Shown here: one piece after another, positions 1 through 11,514 of the stretch | How the letters are laid out: each line of letters begins with the position of its first letter | Numbering within the stretch: position 1 is the first letter of the stretch | Assembly: GCA_030248215.1 (NCBI GenBank) | Contig: JASANG010000036.1 | Coordinates: forward strand, 186,001-250,000 | Reading direction: 5' to 3' | From: Enoplolaimus lenunculus | Lineage: Eukaryota; Nematoda; Enoplea; Enoplida; Thoracostomopsidae | Length of the DNA stretch: 64,000 bases | Translations under genes and position numbers: made by a program | The notes under the pieces: generated by a model | The model's database searches: none | Told to the model about the DNA's origin: nothing | The model's input: the letters and a program-made list of their open reading frames with translations, nothing else

Positions 1-297
1 GATGTAATGAAACTTAACAAAACAACTATCAAATTTCGCAATTCGCCGCCAACTGTTAGAACGATTGTACCTGCAAACAGAATCGGAACTCGATTTGAAC
101 CAGAATTCCGTTTGCACCCTGAAAATTTCACTCCCCCACAAAAGCTAAATCCACTGGTTGTACACATAACGTCTTCATATCACCCATGTGAAATTTTCTA
201 CCCACTCCCCCTGTCCTAGCATCTTGAGCTGGCGAAGGGCTTGGATGCGTAGTTTGGTTCTTCACAGCATACTTCAAAATAGATACTTATTAAAATA

Positions 298-488
298 CAC
301 TGACGGATCCAACGCGACGGGCCACCCGACCTAAGTCCATTACCCCCCACCAGGAATCAAAACCAAGATTGTCTATTAACGTTTAGCAATAAAATGAATA
401 AAATGGCATTTGGCTTCTCGCTTGCAAGTCTTTTTCACTATTATATAGTGCGCACCCCCTACCGAGAAATTTCCTAGATCCGTCACTG
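298..488. mobile_element. short inverted-repeat element (MITE-like)
   Basis: The ends read CACTGACGGATC and, reverse complemented, CAGTGACGGATC, so 11 of 12 end bases pair. The interior is C-rich and non-coding. A GGCGGATCC-type end of similar style appears near 14395-14632. No clear target duplication was found, so the superfamily is open. Confidence 0.4.
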
Positions 489-1136
489 TCAAAACATACA
501 TACATATATACTACGTACAAAAGGAGGGGGCGGCGGTACCAAAACTTTGTAGGGTATATGTTACGTCCCAAAACAATTTCGAACATGGGTTGGTTTATTG
601 TGTTACCAACCAAAGCAAACTTCCTGAAACATCCCTGGATCAAAATCATCAAAGAAGATTTCATCCCTGCGCTGACCCCCCCCCCTTCCCCTTGGTTACG
701 TCCATGAAAATAACGTACACCCCTGCAATCAACAATCAAACAAAACCACGACCTTATGAATGAAACGATTACCACGATCACCTCATGCCGTACCATATCC
801 GTTTAGTTCATTAATGCATGCAACTGGGCTGAGTAGACTGTAATACAAGAATAGTGTCTGCCACTTATTGGAAGGTCAGTGTGCCTGAGGGTGGCCTGGT
901 AAAACTCAGCCTCCCTAGAGAGAATTTTGCCGCTCCCTCTCCCACCCAGGAAAATTTTAACCTGGACTGTATATGTGTAGGTACTCTGAATTTCTTACAT
1001 ACCACGTTTTGAAGATTTTTTAGTCTCTCAGTATGTTGAGCTGGTTGCAAGCATCTAAGCTATGATTGTCCTGGTGCATATGTAATATGTGTATATGTGT
1101 CGACAAATATGGTCGCCTATAAAAACAGTTGGAGAG
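489..1136. other. intergenic or intronic DNA, no gene seen
   Basis: The stretch holds a C-tract near 675-695 and C-rich repeat remnants near 940-970. The open frames here are short and show no family resemblance. If the receptor gene model is right, this DNA lies downstream of its Ig exon and may be intronic. Confidence 0.4.
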
Positions 1137-1236
1137 GCGGGCATCGTGGCACAGTGGTAGAGCGTTCGCCTAAAGATCCGTAGCTCGCTAGTTCGAAATC
1201 CACGCCGTATGTCTGCTTTCCAGCTGCTTAAATAAA
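1137..1236 (+). repeat. tRNA-derived SINE-like sequence or tRNA relic
   Basis: The sequence carries a tRNA-like A box (TGGCACAGTGG) and, about 40 bases later, a B-box-like GTTCGAAATCC with one extra base. A short unrelated segment and an A-rich tail (AATAAAAAAA) follow. Internal pol III promoter plus A-rich tail is the usual SINE layout. The cloverleaf does not close well, so it is not a functional tRNA. No flanking duplication was identified. Confidence 0.45.
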
Positions 1237-1967
1237 AAAAGGTCTGAAGTCCCGGTTCCTACCTAGACCGACACAGGTTACTAGCCTCATTATAGGTCTC
1301 AGACTAGACTTTTTCCAGGTCAAAATTATATAGTTTACATCGTTCATAAACACTATACGGGAACTTTTGCCTTGTATCAAATTAACACCAGGGTGAAAGA
1401 TACATTTGCTGGAGGTGCAAGCAAGTGTGTACAACACCAGTGGCGTATACAAGGGGAGGCATAGAAAGGATACATCCCCTCCTGAAACTTCTGGAGAAAC
1501 CAAAATAGGCTTTAGAACAATCTTAAGTTTGTTACTTGAGGTTATACGGAGGTACTGAATCCGGACCACCGTAGGAATTTAATAAAATAGAACTAACCTA
1601 TAGATCTGGACATGCTGAATTCAACGGTACTATTTTTATGGCTTCATGACCTACGGTTCAAAAGTTATGGCACTAGAAATTATACTGCAAACACGCACTG
1701 ATCGGCAAGAGAAAGTCTCTATCATAAACATGTTTGTATAAAGCATAAGTTTTTCCAGTTTATTCGTTATACAAATTTGGTTGGCGTTTGTACATGTTTT
1801 ATATGCCAAAAAGCTAATATTTAAAGAATCCCCATAACTGGTAAACTGGGCTCCCTGCAGCAATTCAAATCGTACCGTTAAACTCAGCGCGTCGAAATCT
1901 TTAAAATAAACTATTTTTCATTAAATTCTTCGGGGTGGTCACATAGTCCGTGCTTTCACCAGTATGC
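1237..1967. other. no gene seen; remnant of a GTGGCGTATAC-type repeat
   Basis: Around 1438-1500 a CAGTGGCGTATACAAGGGG start resembles the ends of short G-rich invertebrate elements, as also seen near 4020 and 24088. The open frames on the minus strand overlap this repeat and show no protein family. Confidence 0.3.
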
Positions 1968-2382
1968 GTCGTTCACAACACATTTGTCAACGGCGCCACA
2001 AAACCCCTAACACGTAATAGCCGTTGGCTATAAAAACTCACGGCTATCACCAGTTCGTTTTGAAAAACACCTCGTGATAGCCCTTGGCTTTAAGGACGTT
2101 TTGCGGCGCCATTGACATAATTATTGTGAACGGGGTGGCTGTCACCAGGAATACCGTTTGGGATGATAGGTATATGTATGTAATACGCCGTTCACAATAA
2201 TTATGTCAACGGCGCCGCAAAATCTCTTATAGCCCACGGCTATCACCAGTTCGTTTTGAAAAACACCTCGTGATAGCCCTTGGCTTTAAGACAGTTTTGC
2301 GGCGCCATTGGCATAATTATTGTGAACGGCGTATTACATACATATACCTATCATCCCAAACGGTATTCCTGGCGACAGTCCT
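1968..2382. mobile_element. paired foldback elements and long hairpin
   Basis: Two copies of a short element lie head to tail (about 1970-2140 and 2187-2332). Each starts near GTTCACAATAATTATG with a GGCGCCGCAAAA motif and ends with its complement. The second copy is enclosed in a longer palindrome: 2137-2223 pairs almost perfectly with 2291-2380, around a loop of roughly 67 bases. The palindrome arms extend beyond the element ends, which a simple single insertion does not explain. Confidence 0.7.
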
Positions 2383-2689
2383 GTTTAACAGCTAAACGCC
2401 AACTAACTCTAGGCGCTGTATATCACTATTTCTGATAAGCAATTCTTCGTATACTATCCCTGAAACAATGTCTACCAGTTAGTCTCTGTGAACGTATATA
2501 TGAGTCAACAACATTTAAACCACACCACCTATCTAAACAACCATTCTCGGTCCAAATCCTATTTTCCCACACACACACGGCGACAACACTACTGGTCGTC
2601 CAATCCAAAGCCACAACACCATTCATTTAAGACACATGACTCATTCAATCACACTTTGAGTACCATTTAAACTACACGGTCAATGTTAC
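2383..2689. other. no gene seen
   Basis: Short opposing open frames overlap here, with no recognisable protein. Composition is A/C-rich on the plus strand. I see no splice-bounded exon. Confidence 0.4.
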
Positions 2690-2945
2690 TTTTAGGGCCG
2701 TAACAGTAGAATAAGCATATGCGTAAGCCTAAGCCTAAGCGTTGTTAAAAGTGTATTCCAAAGAGTAAGAAGCCTAAAAGCTTTGCAGCAGCGTTTTTCT
2801 AAGCCTAAAACCATTGCAAAAGTGTATTCCTAAGCATAAGCGTTGCAAAACTGTATTCCTAAGCATAAACTTTGCACAAGTGTATTCCTAAACCTAAGCC
2901 TAAGCAAAAAATATAGTCTAGAATCTAGGCCTACTCTTCTGTTTT
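2690..2945 (+). repeat. degenerate TTAGGC-type array in a MITE-like context
   Basis: Many CCTAAG/CATAAG hexamer-like units, the reverse complement of TTAGGC-type units, are separated by GTGTATTCC spacers about every 40 bases. The left border reads TGTTACTTTTAGGGCCG, matching the end of the related element at 42682. The right end is not resolved. Confidence 0.55.
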
Positions 2946-3407
2946 ATATATACCAGACCCACCAGGAACCGGAACCGTACTAGAAGTAATACGGGCCAGC
3001 TGCACCACACATTTAAGCGTAGAGCTTAGGCCACGCGTTTATACGCTATGAAACTATTGTACACAATGTGAAAACTTGCCCAAAATACGTATATGGGGTA
3101 TTCCAGTTTTAATTATACAGATAGAATAGATTGATATGTGTGTATATAATCGCATTTACACTACTCTCACAACTTAACTTACCAGCCAACTGGCTAAACC
3201 TGCATTACAAACGTCATCCAGCCACCGCTTTCACACACAACCCGCAAGTATGTTTCAGTGTGTAATTGAGACTCGACTCTATTTATCTTCTGCCGTCATA
3301 TGTTCCAACTATTACTAAGGTTACCTAGTTTTCGATAGCCATTTTGGTTTAATTTCAATAGTATATACGTAGTATCAATGAACGATCAGATTAAAACCTA
3401 CGGTCAT
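2946..3407. other. no gene seen
   Basis: AT-rich DNA without splice-bounded open frames, up to the start of the next transposon. Confidence 0.4.
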
Positions 3408-3823
3408 CAGGGTGCAACCGAAATTACAATTTACCGGAACCGGAATTTGAAAAAATTATACCGAAAACAGAACCTGAAAATAAAAAAATACATCCCGCCG
3501 AAAAATTCATTCCAATTCTCTTTTTTGCAATATTATTCGAGAAATAACGCTTGGTTGGAGATAGGTATTCACAATATATCTGCTGTATTTTAGATTTTCA
3601 TAATCCACGGACGCGAAATCTACTTTCGATGGTTTATTTTCGACGATTGTCAAGGTTTATATACTATACGGCTGAAATCTACTTAATTTTTATCGTCATT
3701 TTTTAGAAAAATATCTTAATTACCACCTATCAAAATTTAATACCGGAATTTTTAATTCCAGTAAAAACTTACCGGAACCGGAACGTCAAAAGTTTCTGGA
3801 ACCAGAATTCCGGTTGCACCCGG
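3408..3823. mobile_element. hAT-like MITE, CAGGGTGCAACCGG family
   Basis: Starts CAGGGTGCAACCG and ends CGGTTGCACCCGG. Subterminal ACCGGAACCGGAA repeats occur at both ends. The flanks ACGGTCAT and ACGGTCAC match at 7 of 8 positions, an 8-bp target duplication. CAGGG ends with 8-bp duplications are typical of hAT elements. There is no transposase, so the copy is non-autonomous. Confidence 0.8.
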
Positions 3824-4019
3824 ACGGTCACTTAATGTATATGCAATTGCAAAGCATCAGTGCATTCGTCGCTTTTACAATTTAGCTCAGGCTTAAACTT
3901 AGGCGAGCGCTTGCATATATTAAAAAACCGCTTAGATTTGGGTCAAGTTGGACCTAAAACCAAAGTACCATACATACTGTGCGGTCGCCACGTTTATACC
4001 CCTGGCGACCAACCGAATT

Positions 4020-4175
4020 CAAGTACACGGGCCGGTATCCAAGAGGGGGCCACGAGGGTTCAGCCCCGCCACCTGCAAAATTTTTTAACCTTGCTTGTGT
4101 ACGTCACTGAAAACCATTCTACTGCCCCCCTCCTAAAAACGTTTCGCCGCCCCCCCCCATAGCAAATGGGGATGG
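4020..4175. mobile_element. short G/C-tract element
   Basis: The ends carry a CGGGCC..TANCCA motif in inverted orientation, and the interior holds AACCTTGCTTGTGTACGTCACTG and long C-tracts. The 24088-24262 element shares the same interior (AACCTTGCTTGT, TGAAAACC, CCCCTCCT, AAAATGTTTCGCC), so these are two copies of one family. Confidence 0.55.
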
Positions 4176-4585
4176 CTAACGGGACTGCAAGTACAGGCAC
4201 GTAAGCTTTCGCTGTCCCACAACAAGGATTCAACACCAAAATGTCGCATGAACATTTAACTTTAAAATTGCATATATTTGGTTGTCATCCCGCTTCAACT
4301 GAACCGAAAATGGCCTCGGCCACAGAATTGCTTGTTGACATCGAACGGTTCGTCGCAAAATACCAACAACTCTACTAACTTCACCCTAGAACACCTGTCA
4401 CTACTTTAGATTCAGTCATTTACCAACGAATCTACGGCAATTCGTCGTCCGTCAACTTATCGCCAAACAGTGTCACAAAGCCTATGAACAAATCTAAGCA
4501 TAATCGTACACGTGATTCTAGGCCTAAGCATTACGACGGAGGTTGTCCAAGTCTAGTGATACCACTTCAAAAATTTAAGGACACG

Positions 4586-4815
4586 GTCCCTACTTAGTCA
4601 CGTACATTACGACATGATCCCGTTTTAAGCAGTCCCTACTTAGTCACGTACATTACGACATGATCCCATTTCAAGCAGTCCCTACTTAGTCACGTACATT
4701 ACGACATGATCCCATTTCAAGCAGTCCCTACTTAGTCACGTACATTACGACATGATCCCATTTCAAGCAGTCCCTACTTAGTCACGTACATTACGATATG
4801 ACCCCGCCCTATTTC
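4586..4815 (+). repeat. tandem repeat, five 46-bp units
   Basis: Units start GTCCCTACTTAGTCACG at 4586, 4632, 4678, 4724 and 4770, an exact 46-base period. Units 2 to 4 are nearly identical; the first and last have a few changes. There are no spacers, and the array has no coding content. Confidence 0.95.
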
Positions 4816-4965
4816 AAACACCATTTGCCTACATACGACGCCAACTTAGCCCCATACACAAAGAACACACAGCTGCATTGAAAAATTCAATCAATCAACA
4901 AACGACATAATATATTTGCTATAATGACAAACATGCGTCACATATGTACGCATATACACATATAT

Positions 4966-5316
4966 GTCGTAAGCCAAGCCGTAATTCAGCCCAATTCCGA
5001 ATTGGGCTAGTAAACGGCGGGCGGAATTACGACTTGGGCTAGCGCCCAGCGTAATTCTTCCACTGTTACAAGTGTACGCCTTGCGATTGGTTACTTTCTT
5101 ACTGCCATACTCAAATACGATTAGTTGATGCAAATACTCTTTTCTGATTAATTAAGTAATCGCTCGGTCCCGGTGGCCTGTCAAACAGTTTGTTGATTAC
5201 GACTACCAAGTAACCAATCAGAAAACGCACAGCTTTATCATACATAATTTCGCCTTGGGTCGTAGTTCCACTTTGGATTATCCCAATTCGGTATTGGGCT
5301 GAATTACGACTTACGC
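4966..5316. mobile_element. TIR element, GTCGTAAGCC family, about 350 bp
   Basis: The left end carries GTCGTAAGCC and then AATTCAGCCCAATTCCGAATTGGG. The right end is its reverse complement with some changes. A diverged relative lies at 24724-25072. The interior contains an ACCAATCAGA segment and is non-coding. The target duplication is unclear. Confidence 0.65.
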
Positions 5317-5832
5317 TGCTTCATATATGCTAAGTAAAGTATAACTCAGCATTGCTATTCCATATCATCTTGAACATTTAACGTTGTATGGTACATCCGA
5401 ACACGGCGGGTGGTCTTGTTTCGTAATTCTATACGCCAGCTCCTCAACCAAGAATTGTTAGCAGAAGGGCAAGGTGACCCACAGTCACCGTCGTGACCCA
5501 TAGGTAACAAACCTATTGGGCCCACGACCCAAGTTACGATATAAAATTTTCTCCTCTGACGCCGTCCGTCACCGTGCGTTAATTACTCACGTACGACCGT
5601 GAAACAAAAAATACTGATTTACATAACAAGTTATTTAAAATGTTTATTGTTCAAAACTGAGAAAAAACATATTGCCGAACATGGTTTGATTCACACTTTT
5701 GCACTCGGCGTTTTCATAACCGAATCCGAACTTTTGTCACCACCGTGAAACACATCCGATTCTGCCTTAACGCAACGCTCTGGCGATCAAACCGCACCCC
5801 TCAAAATAATCCCTACTCAAGACAGTGCTCAC
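5317..5832. other. intronic flank of the Ig exon, nothing recognised
   Basis: On the minus strand this follows the donor of the Ig exon. I searched for the second half of the Ig fold (a conserved NGSL-type strand followed by YxC) and did not find it, so the next exon is probably beyond the left edge. Confidence 0.4.
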
Positions 5833-6121
5833 CTTCGTCCATCTCCGTCACGCCCATCAACCATCGTCAAATACGATCCGTCTTTTTTCCACTTTACTTC
5901 CGGGATCGGATGGCCACCACCCACGCCGTCGGCGCCACCGCGTCCAGGCGCCGACCCAGACGGCAATGAACTGTACGTCTGGCAGTCTAGACGTGCGGTC
6001 GCGCCGCGTCGAATCACCGTATCGGCCGGTTCGGTACGAAATCCAAACTGAACGAATGCTCCGCCGCCGCCGCTGACACTTCCGCTGCTGCCGGATGCAA
6101 AATGAACAGTTTTGCCAGCAC
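5833..6121 (-). CDS. Ig-domain exon, DCC/neogenin/UNC-40-like netrin receptor (partial)
   Basis: This minus-strand exon has acceptor TTTTAG at its high end, donor AAG|GTGAGC at its low end, phase 1 in and phase 2 out. It encodes about 96 residues: a glycine/serine-rich lead, then an Ig-like half-domain with TEPADTVIRRG, the strand-B cysteine in ARLDC and the strand-C tryptophan in EVKWKKDGSYL. The order EPxDTxxxRG, LxC, xxKWKKDG is that of the first Ig domain of DCC and neogenin; Robo-type domains usually have WYK instead of WKKDG. An unusual Gly/Ala/Ser-rich insert (GSAPGRGGADGVGGG) separates the cysteine strand from the tryptophan strand. The second cysteine must be in a later exon outside the window. 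These receptors sit in the plasma membrane and bind netrin in axon guidance. The family call rests on this one exon. Confidence 0.7.
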
Positions 6122-6652
6122 CTAAAACAACACTGAAGCGTTGATTAAAATTGAATCAAACAAGCTTTTGGCTGCTGTACACTCCACCCTCCCCCCCCCC
6201 CCGATTTAAGCTAAAATCATAGGCTTAGAGTTAAGTTTAAGCATAGTGAGCGTTGCTCTATGCCTAAAAACATTGTCATTGAACGAGATAGTGGAACACG
6301 AGCAAAACTATTCGCTTTTCCTCTGTACTCAATCTAATCAAACAAAGCTTAATCTTTTGCAAACACTGAAACACGGGTAGCGAATTGAAAAAGTGCTCGA
6401 CTTCCGGTCGGAACAGGACTTCCGGTCGCAACCGATATTCCGGAAGAACCCCCTCTACCAATTTATGTAAACCGCTCTCAACTGTCCATATCGTACACTT
6501 AGTCACATCTCCGTGACCTCGGCCTTCAAACTGGTCTTATACACTTTTTCCGTCAGTTTTCCACATCATCCCATAACATAACGGTTAAGCTTGAACGTAG
6601 ACTTAGACAGGCTTAAACACATGGCGTTCACAGTGTGCAAACGTCTACCCTG
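6122..6652. other. intron of the receptor gene model; simple repeats only
   Basis: It contains a C-tract at about 6190-6202 and a few TTAGGC-like units near 6225-6270. Short frames here show no family resemblance. Confidence 0.4.
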
Positions 6653-6731
6653 CATGGATGGGCGGTGTGGGTAAAAAACCGAAACCGAGACCGAAACCTG
6701 CCAAATCCCGAGACTGAGACTCCCATCCCTG
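6653..6731. mobile_element. very short hAT-like MITE
   Basis: Starts CATGGATGGGCGGT and ends CCCATCCCTG, with internal GAGACCGAAACC and CCCGAGACTGAGAC. Flanks CTACCCTG and CTACCCAC agree at 6 of 8 positions. The same family is clearer at 29833-29924. Confidence 0.55.
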
Positions 6732-7309
6732 CTACCCACAACCACCAACTTCATCCATACCGGTATGATTGCGACGATCGCCGCTGCCTGGCATTCCAAC
6801 CCCTGCAACATGAAGCAAAACATCGGTTAGAATATGTTGTACGACAGTCTTGTTGCCGCTGTTGTACAGCAACTCCATCGAATCGAGCAGCGACTGATTC
6901 AAACAGATACAACACGACTGTATCGATAACTATGAATACTGTCGGAAATCTTACAGTTGATTTTGTTGGTACGTAACGTTTGGCATAATTCAACTCAGCA
7001 TTGCTTTTCGGACACATAATAAGAAGCTATATGTATAACAATACACTTCACTGATTAACATTAAAATAGCCATGGCCAATAATGTCGAGCATTGAACCCT
7101 AAAATTACCGTCAGGGTTGCGCTATAGGTTTACTGACGTCCGGTGCGGCCTATGTTACTTTCAGGGACGTCCAGGTTTGTGCCCGAAACTCCGTCGCCTC
7201 CACTCAGACATTGCTCAACTGGCCACTAACTACACCTGCAGCAACTGTTTATACTCAAATAGAACACAAGTCAAACTTTTCTAATACTCACAACAGGCAT
7301 AGAAAGATG
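6732..7309. other. no gene seen
   Basis: Opposing open frames at 6635-7017 overlap each other and have no recognisable domain. Near 7145 a TATGTTACTTTCAGGGACGT segment resembles an end of the TTAGGC-type MITE family, probably a remnant. Confidence 0.35.
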
Positions 7310-7491
7310 GGTCCATGTATAGAACAGGGCTGGAGCAGTAGTATAAACATATTCATAAGCCTAAGCCTAAGCTTAAGCATACGGATGAGTGTATTCCTAA
7401 GCCTAAGCAAAAAAAGTTAAGTCAGAAGCTTAAACTGACGCTATTACAGGCCCCGCCGGACCACGATCTGGCTCTGTTCTATACATGGGCC
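7310..7491. mobile_element. hAT-like MITE carrying TTAGGC-type array
   Basis: The ends are GGTCCATGTATAGAACAGGG and, reverse complemented, GGCCCATGTATAGAACAGAG. Flanks GAAAGATG and AAAAGATG match at 7 of 8 positions. The interior carries CCTAAGCCTAAGC units, the complement of TTAGGC repeats. Other copies occur at 10466, 22241, 45294 and 52840. Confidence 0.85.
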
Positions 7492-7618
7492 AAAAGATGA
7501 AAATAAGCCGCCGTCGTCGCCGCTGTCTGTTGCTCTCCTCGCAGTTTGTTTCTTGATTAAATCAAGCTTTTATTTCTTTCACTACGTATATCGTTCTCGA
7601 ATGCGACTCAAATCACCA

Positions 7619-7690
7619 CGCAAACTACAGCAACAAAAACAAAAACAACAACAACCACAACCACCAACAACAGCAACAGCAAACAACAAC

Positions 7691-7722
<32 letters not shown>

Positions 7723-8358
7723 CAAAAACAACAACAATAACAACAACAAAAACAACAACAAACACAAAACAATAACAACAACAAAAACAACAACAACAGC
7801 AACATCTACGACAACAGCAGCAGCAAACAACAACAGCAACAAAAAACAGCAACAAAAACAGCAACAAAAACAACAGCAACATCTACAACAACAGCAGCAG
7901 CAAACAACAACAGCAACAAAAACAGCAACAAAAACAACAACAACAACAACAGCAACATCTACAACAACAGCAGCAGCAAACAACAACAGCAACAAAAACA
8001 GCAACATCTACAACAACAACAGCAACAAAAACAGCAACATCTACAACAACAGCAACAGCAAACAACAACAGCAACAAAAAACAGCAACAAAAACAGCAAC
8101 AAAAACAACAACATCTACAACAACAGCAAACAACAACAGCAACAAAAACAGCAACAAAAACAACAACAACAACAACAGCAACATCTACAACAGCAGCAGC
8201 AAACAACAACAGCAACAAAAACAGCAACATCTACAACAACAACAGCAACATCTACAACAACAGCAACAGCAAACAACAACAACAACGAACAACAACAATA
8301 ACAACGAACAACAGCAACAACAACAGCAACAACAACAATAACAACGAACAACAACAGC

Positions 8359-8403
<45 letters not shown>

Positions 8404-8452
8404 AACAACAAACAACAACAACAAACAAAACAAACAACAACAAACAACAACA
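7619..8452 (+). repeat. 830-bp CAA/CAG trinucleotide array
   Basis: An almost pure run of CAA and CAG triplets with regular AAAAAC and ACATCTAC interruptions. These create a higher-order period of roughly 60-80 bases in the middle, while the last part is plainer CAA. All six frames stay open simply because the array lacks stops; the translations are poly-Q/N/T or poly-C/V/L and are not evidence of a gene. Confidence 0.95.
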
Positions 8453-8568
8453 TATGTATGAAGCTTGATATTAAGCAATATACAGTGATTGCAATGATAA
8501 TACCTGACCATTTCATTGCTACAACCTGGTCCATAGTGAACGTAAACACGGACAAATTCCATAAAACT

Positions 8569-9108
8569 CGGGTGCAACCGAAATTCCGATTGCGATTAAA
8601 ATTCGAATTCAAATCATGTTCCAGTTCCGATTGCAGGCATAATCGGAACTGGTAAGTTTTTACCGTTCAAAACGTGTTTTATCTACGTATACAATTAAAG
8701 CTGGAATGCGGCAAATACGTAATTTTGGCAACTTTCCAGCATCAATTTGTTTGCACTATTTTGTTAGAACAAAAACGTGATTGTTCTGTGAAAACAAACT
8801 TTGTTTGTAGATTGTTGCACATTCGCTAACTTTTGCGCATTGCGTCAAGTTTAAAAATTTGATAAAGATCTGTTAAGTTTTATAACAACCGGTGTTCACA
8901 TCACTTCTCAGTTCACATTTCTGGCACTGAAATTATCACAAAAGCGTTTACATGCACTCTGAAACAGACATATTTACTAACTGCATACTAATTACTTATA
9001 ATAAGATTTGGTATATGCAAAGTATGAGCTCTGAAAAGTTCTAGTTCCGATTCCGGTATAATTTTCTAGCTCCGATTCCGATATAATTCAGTTCCACTTT
9101 GTACCCTG
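8569..9108. mobile_element. hAT-like MITE, CAGGGTGCAATCGG subfamily (diverged)
   Basis: The left end reads CGGGTGCAACCGAAATTCCG. The right end has repeated AGTTCCGATTCCGGTATAATT-type units and closes with TTTGTACCCTG. The arrangement matches the copies at 21767-22144 and 58052-58425. No target duplication was seen. Confidence 0.55.
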
Positions 9109-10465
9109 CTTTTGAATGATGCGCTGATGGACAACTAAAAATGTCCAAAATCGTCCAAATTTTTGGTCCAATTATAATAATAATTGTTACATAAAGAATT
9201 ACAATAAAATAAAAAACACATAATAAATTCGTACATTTGTACATTTTTTACCGTAAGCTTAAGCTTAAGCCTAATCTAAAATTTTTGAAACTGTTCAGGA
9301 CGTTGATATATAAATATAAAAGTCCAAAAATCGTAGTCTCTCAAACGATATCACCACGCCATTGCACTGATAAATGCGATGACCGTAATCGCGTCTATCA
9401 CCCAAGAGTTTGTCTAACCAATAATTTTCTACACTCACAGTCTAACAAATTCAAATATTTCAATGAGAAAATCATCATAAGCAAATAATTTTACAGCTCC
9501 CACTCGACCAAGTATGCTTTGATTTTCTATGATTTTCTAAACTACCCTATAACTACTAAGCGCTTAATATAGCTAAAAAGCCAAAATAGACTTACTTAAG
9601 TAAGTATAACCAACAACAACTACTAGAAATGCGATCATCAGGGTCCAACTAAACAAAACCAAATATCGCAACGAACCTAATTTTACGTACCAAAGTTGTT
9701 TCATATACACTAAATATAGCGATTACACATACTATATGGAAGCTAACCATTTTTTTCACGACATCACAACAATTGGGTCGACCGACAGAACTTGTAATCC
9801 GAAATTTCGTCGACACCACAATTCGTCGCCCACCGCGACACTTAGGCCGAGGCTTAAGATTACGCTTTATGCTTAGATTTATTCATATGCTTTAGGACAC
9901 TGTTGAGCGACAAATTTTAAGCCGACAAACTGTCGCAGATTGCTTTTTCAAAACTACCCTTAAACACAATTTGACCCCAACTCTCAATAAGCTTCAAGCC
10001 AGCTTCTCTAAATCCATGTAAAATCGCCACATTGCACTCCAATAAATTTTTAAGTCCCCCTGCTCCCCACATATATATATTATATATATATACGTATATA
10101 TATTGAACTGACAACGGGGCATATACTCAAATAAACACCCATGCAACCGGATCAATTTCATCCGACAGTTTATATTAAACAGAGCGAGTATCCGTGAGTG
10201 TTCACACCAAGGGGTCCGAGCACTCACGCCAAGCCGGTCATGGAACATATATAAGCAAAGCGACACTATATGAAAGTCATCTGAAACTTTGAAACGTCGC
10301 CGTCGCTTTATATAAGAATATATTTTAATTTAATTTCCTTCGTACAAACTTTCATAGAACATCTTGTAGCGGCAGTTCATTTTCGCGATATTTCGTTCAA
10401 AATGTAACCAAAATAAAGCATAAAATAATAAAATATACTCGATACCATAGGAGGCATACACGTTG
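9109..10465. other. no gene seen; scattered TTAGGC-like units
   Basis: TTAGGC-like clusters lie near 9250-9275 and 9843-9895, and an AT dinucleotide tract at about 10070-10100. Open frames are under 90 codons without splice-bounded structure or recognised motifs. Confidence 0.4.
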
Positions 10466-10622
10466 AGCCCATGTACAGAACACGGCCGGAACAGTAGTAT
10501 AAGCATATTACTAAGCCTAAACCTAAGCCTAAACCTAAGCCTATGCAAAAAAGTTCAAAAGCTCAAACTGAATCTATTACAGCCCTGCCGGAAAACGATC
10601 TGGCCCTGTTCTATACATGGGC
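10466..10622. mobile_element. TTAGGC-carrying MITE, GGCCCATG family
   Basis: The left end AGCCCATGTACAGAACACGG and right end CCCTGTTCTATACATGGGCC are inverted copies. The interior has five CCTAA(G/A) units and the conserved AGTAGTATAAGCATATT lead. No exact target duplication; GCATAC occurs on both sides but offset. Confidence 0.75.
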
Positions 10623-11514
10623 CTTTTTTGCATACGTAAAACATTTTTAACACGGTTACATATATATATGTTAATTTCGGTATAAAATTTACCGGACCGG
10701 GAAGGTCAAAAATTGCCGAAACAACAATATATACAATATCCCAGCTTATACAAGTGCCTAAATCCCAACAATTACGGTGAGCATATCCTATAACGCGTCT
10801 CGTGTGTAGTATTGCTGGCAAAATATATTCTAGTTTTTCACCAATTACTACCGGATTTACAGACACCACCAGCATGCCGCAGCGTTCAGTTCAACATTTT
10901 ATGGCATTTCATAAAATCAAACGAAACATTTCATATCGCGCACCTCCTATCACCAAAAACACACACACCGGCTTTCAGCGAACAGGTTCCAAAACCTTAG
11001 TTGGGGTACTCAAAGAAATGAAGACAACGCGAAGAAAGACAATTAACTGCAAATCGGATTTGCATTCAAAATCAGTATGAGGCTTATACCAAACCTATAT
11101 ATACCCGGTTCAGTACTGTCTTATTCCAATATTACAATTGCCCCAGCGCCGGTATTTTTACCTTGTACAGTAAATTCTACTGATTTTCATATTTTTCAAA
11201 CGAATACCAAGCGTGGTAGAACTGTTTTTCATACGAGTCAATTAATGATTGTATACGAAAACTGGCCCAAGTAGGCCCTGGCAAAAACCGCGTTGGTTGG
11301 GGGGCTCCGGTGCCCGGTCCTGGTCCTTGGGCGCAAGGACATCTATTTTAAATAGATACGTACAGAAACCGCGAGACACTACAATCAACATGAGTAAACA
11401 AGACAAAGACAAATTTTGGCTCCCAAAAAATTTTCGACTGGCGATAATTTTTACGCATCGAACTGACAAATACACTACAGGGCGGAACCGGACCGCAAAA
11501 ATACACGAAACGAA
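10623..11514. other. no gene seen; fragment of CCGG-rich MITE
   Basis: Near 10677-10730 a GGTATAAAATTTACCGG segment is a remnant of the CAGGGTGCAACCGG family. Opposing frames at 11242-11605 overlap without a family match. Confidence 0.35.

Noticed and set aside
2690-2945. True telomere or chromosome end
   Set aside because: TTAGGC-type units are degenerate, occur in both orientations throughout the window and lie inside inverted-repeat elements.
4586-4815. CRISPR array
   Set aside because: Units follow each other directly without unique spacers, and the DNA is eukaryotic.
6566-7017. Protein-coding region from overlapping frames
   Set aside because: Frames overlap on both strands, one includes a short MITE, and none has a domain, splice border or codon preference that stands out.
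7553-8341. 262-codon open frame of poly-Gln/Asn/Thr
   Set aside because: It exists only because CAA/CAG repeats lack stops in all frames. The opposite-strand poly-Cys/Val/Leu frames arise the same way.
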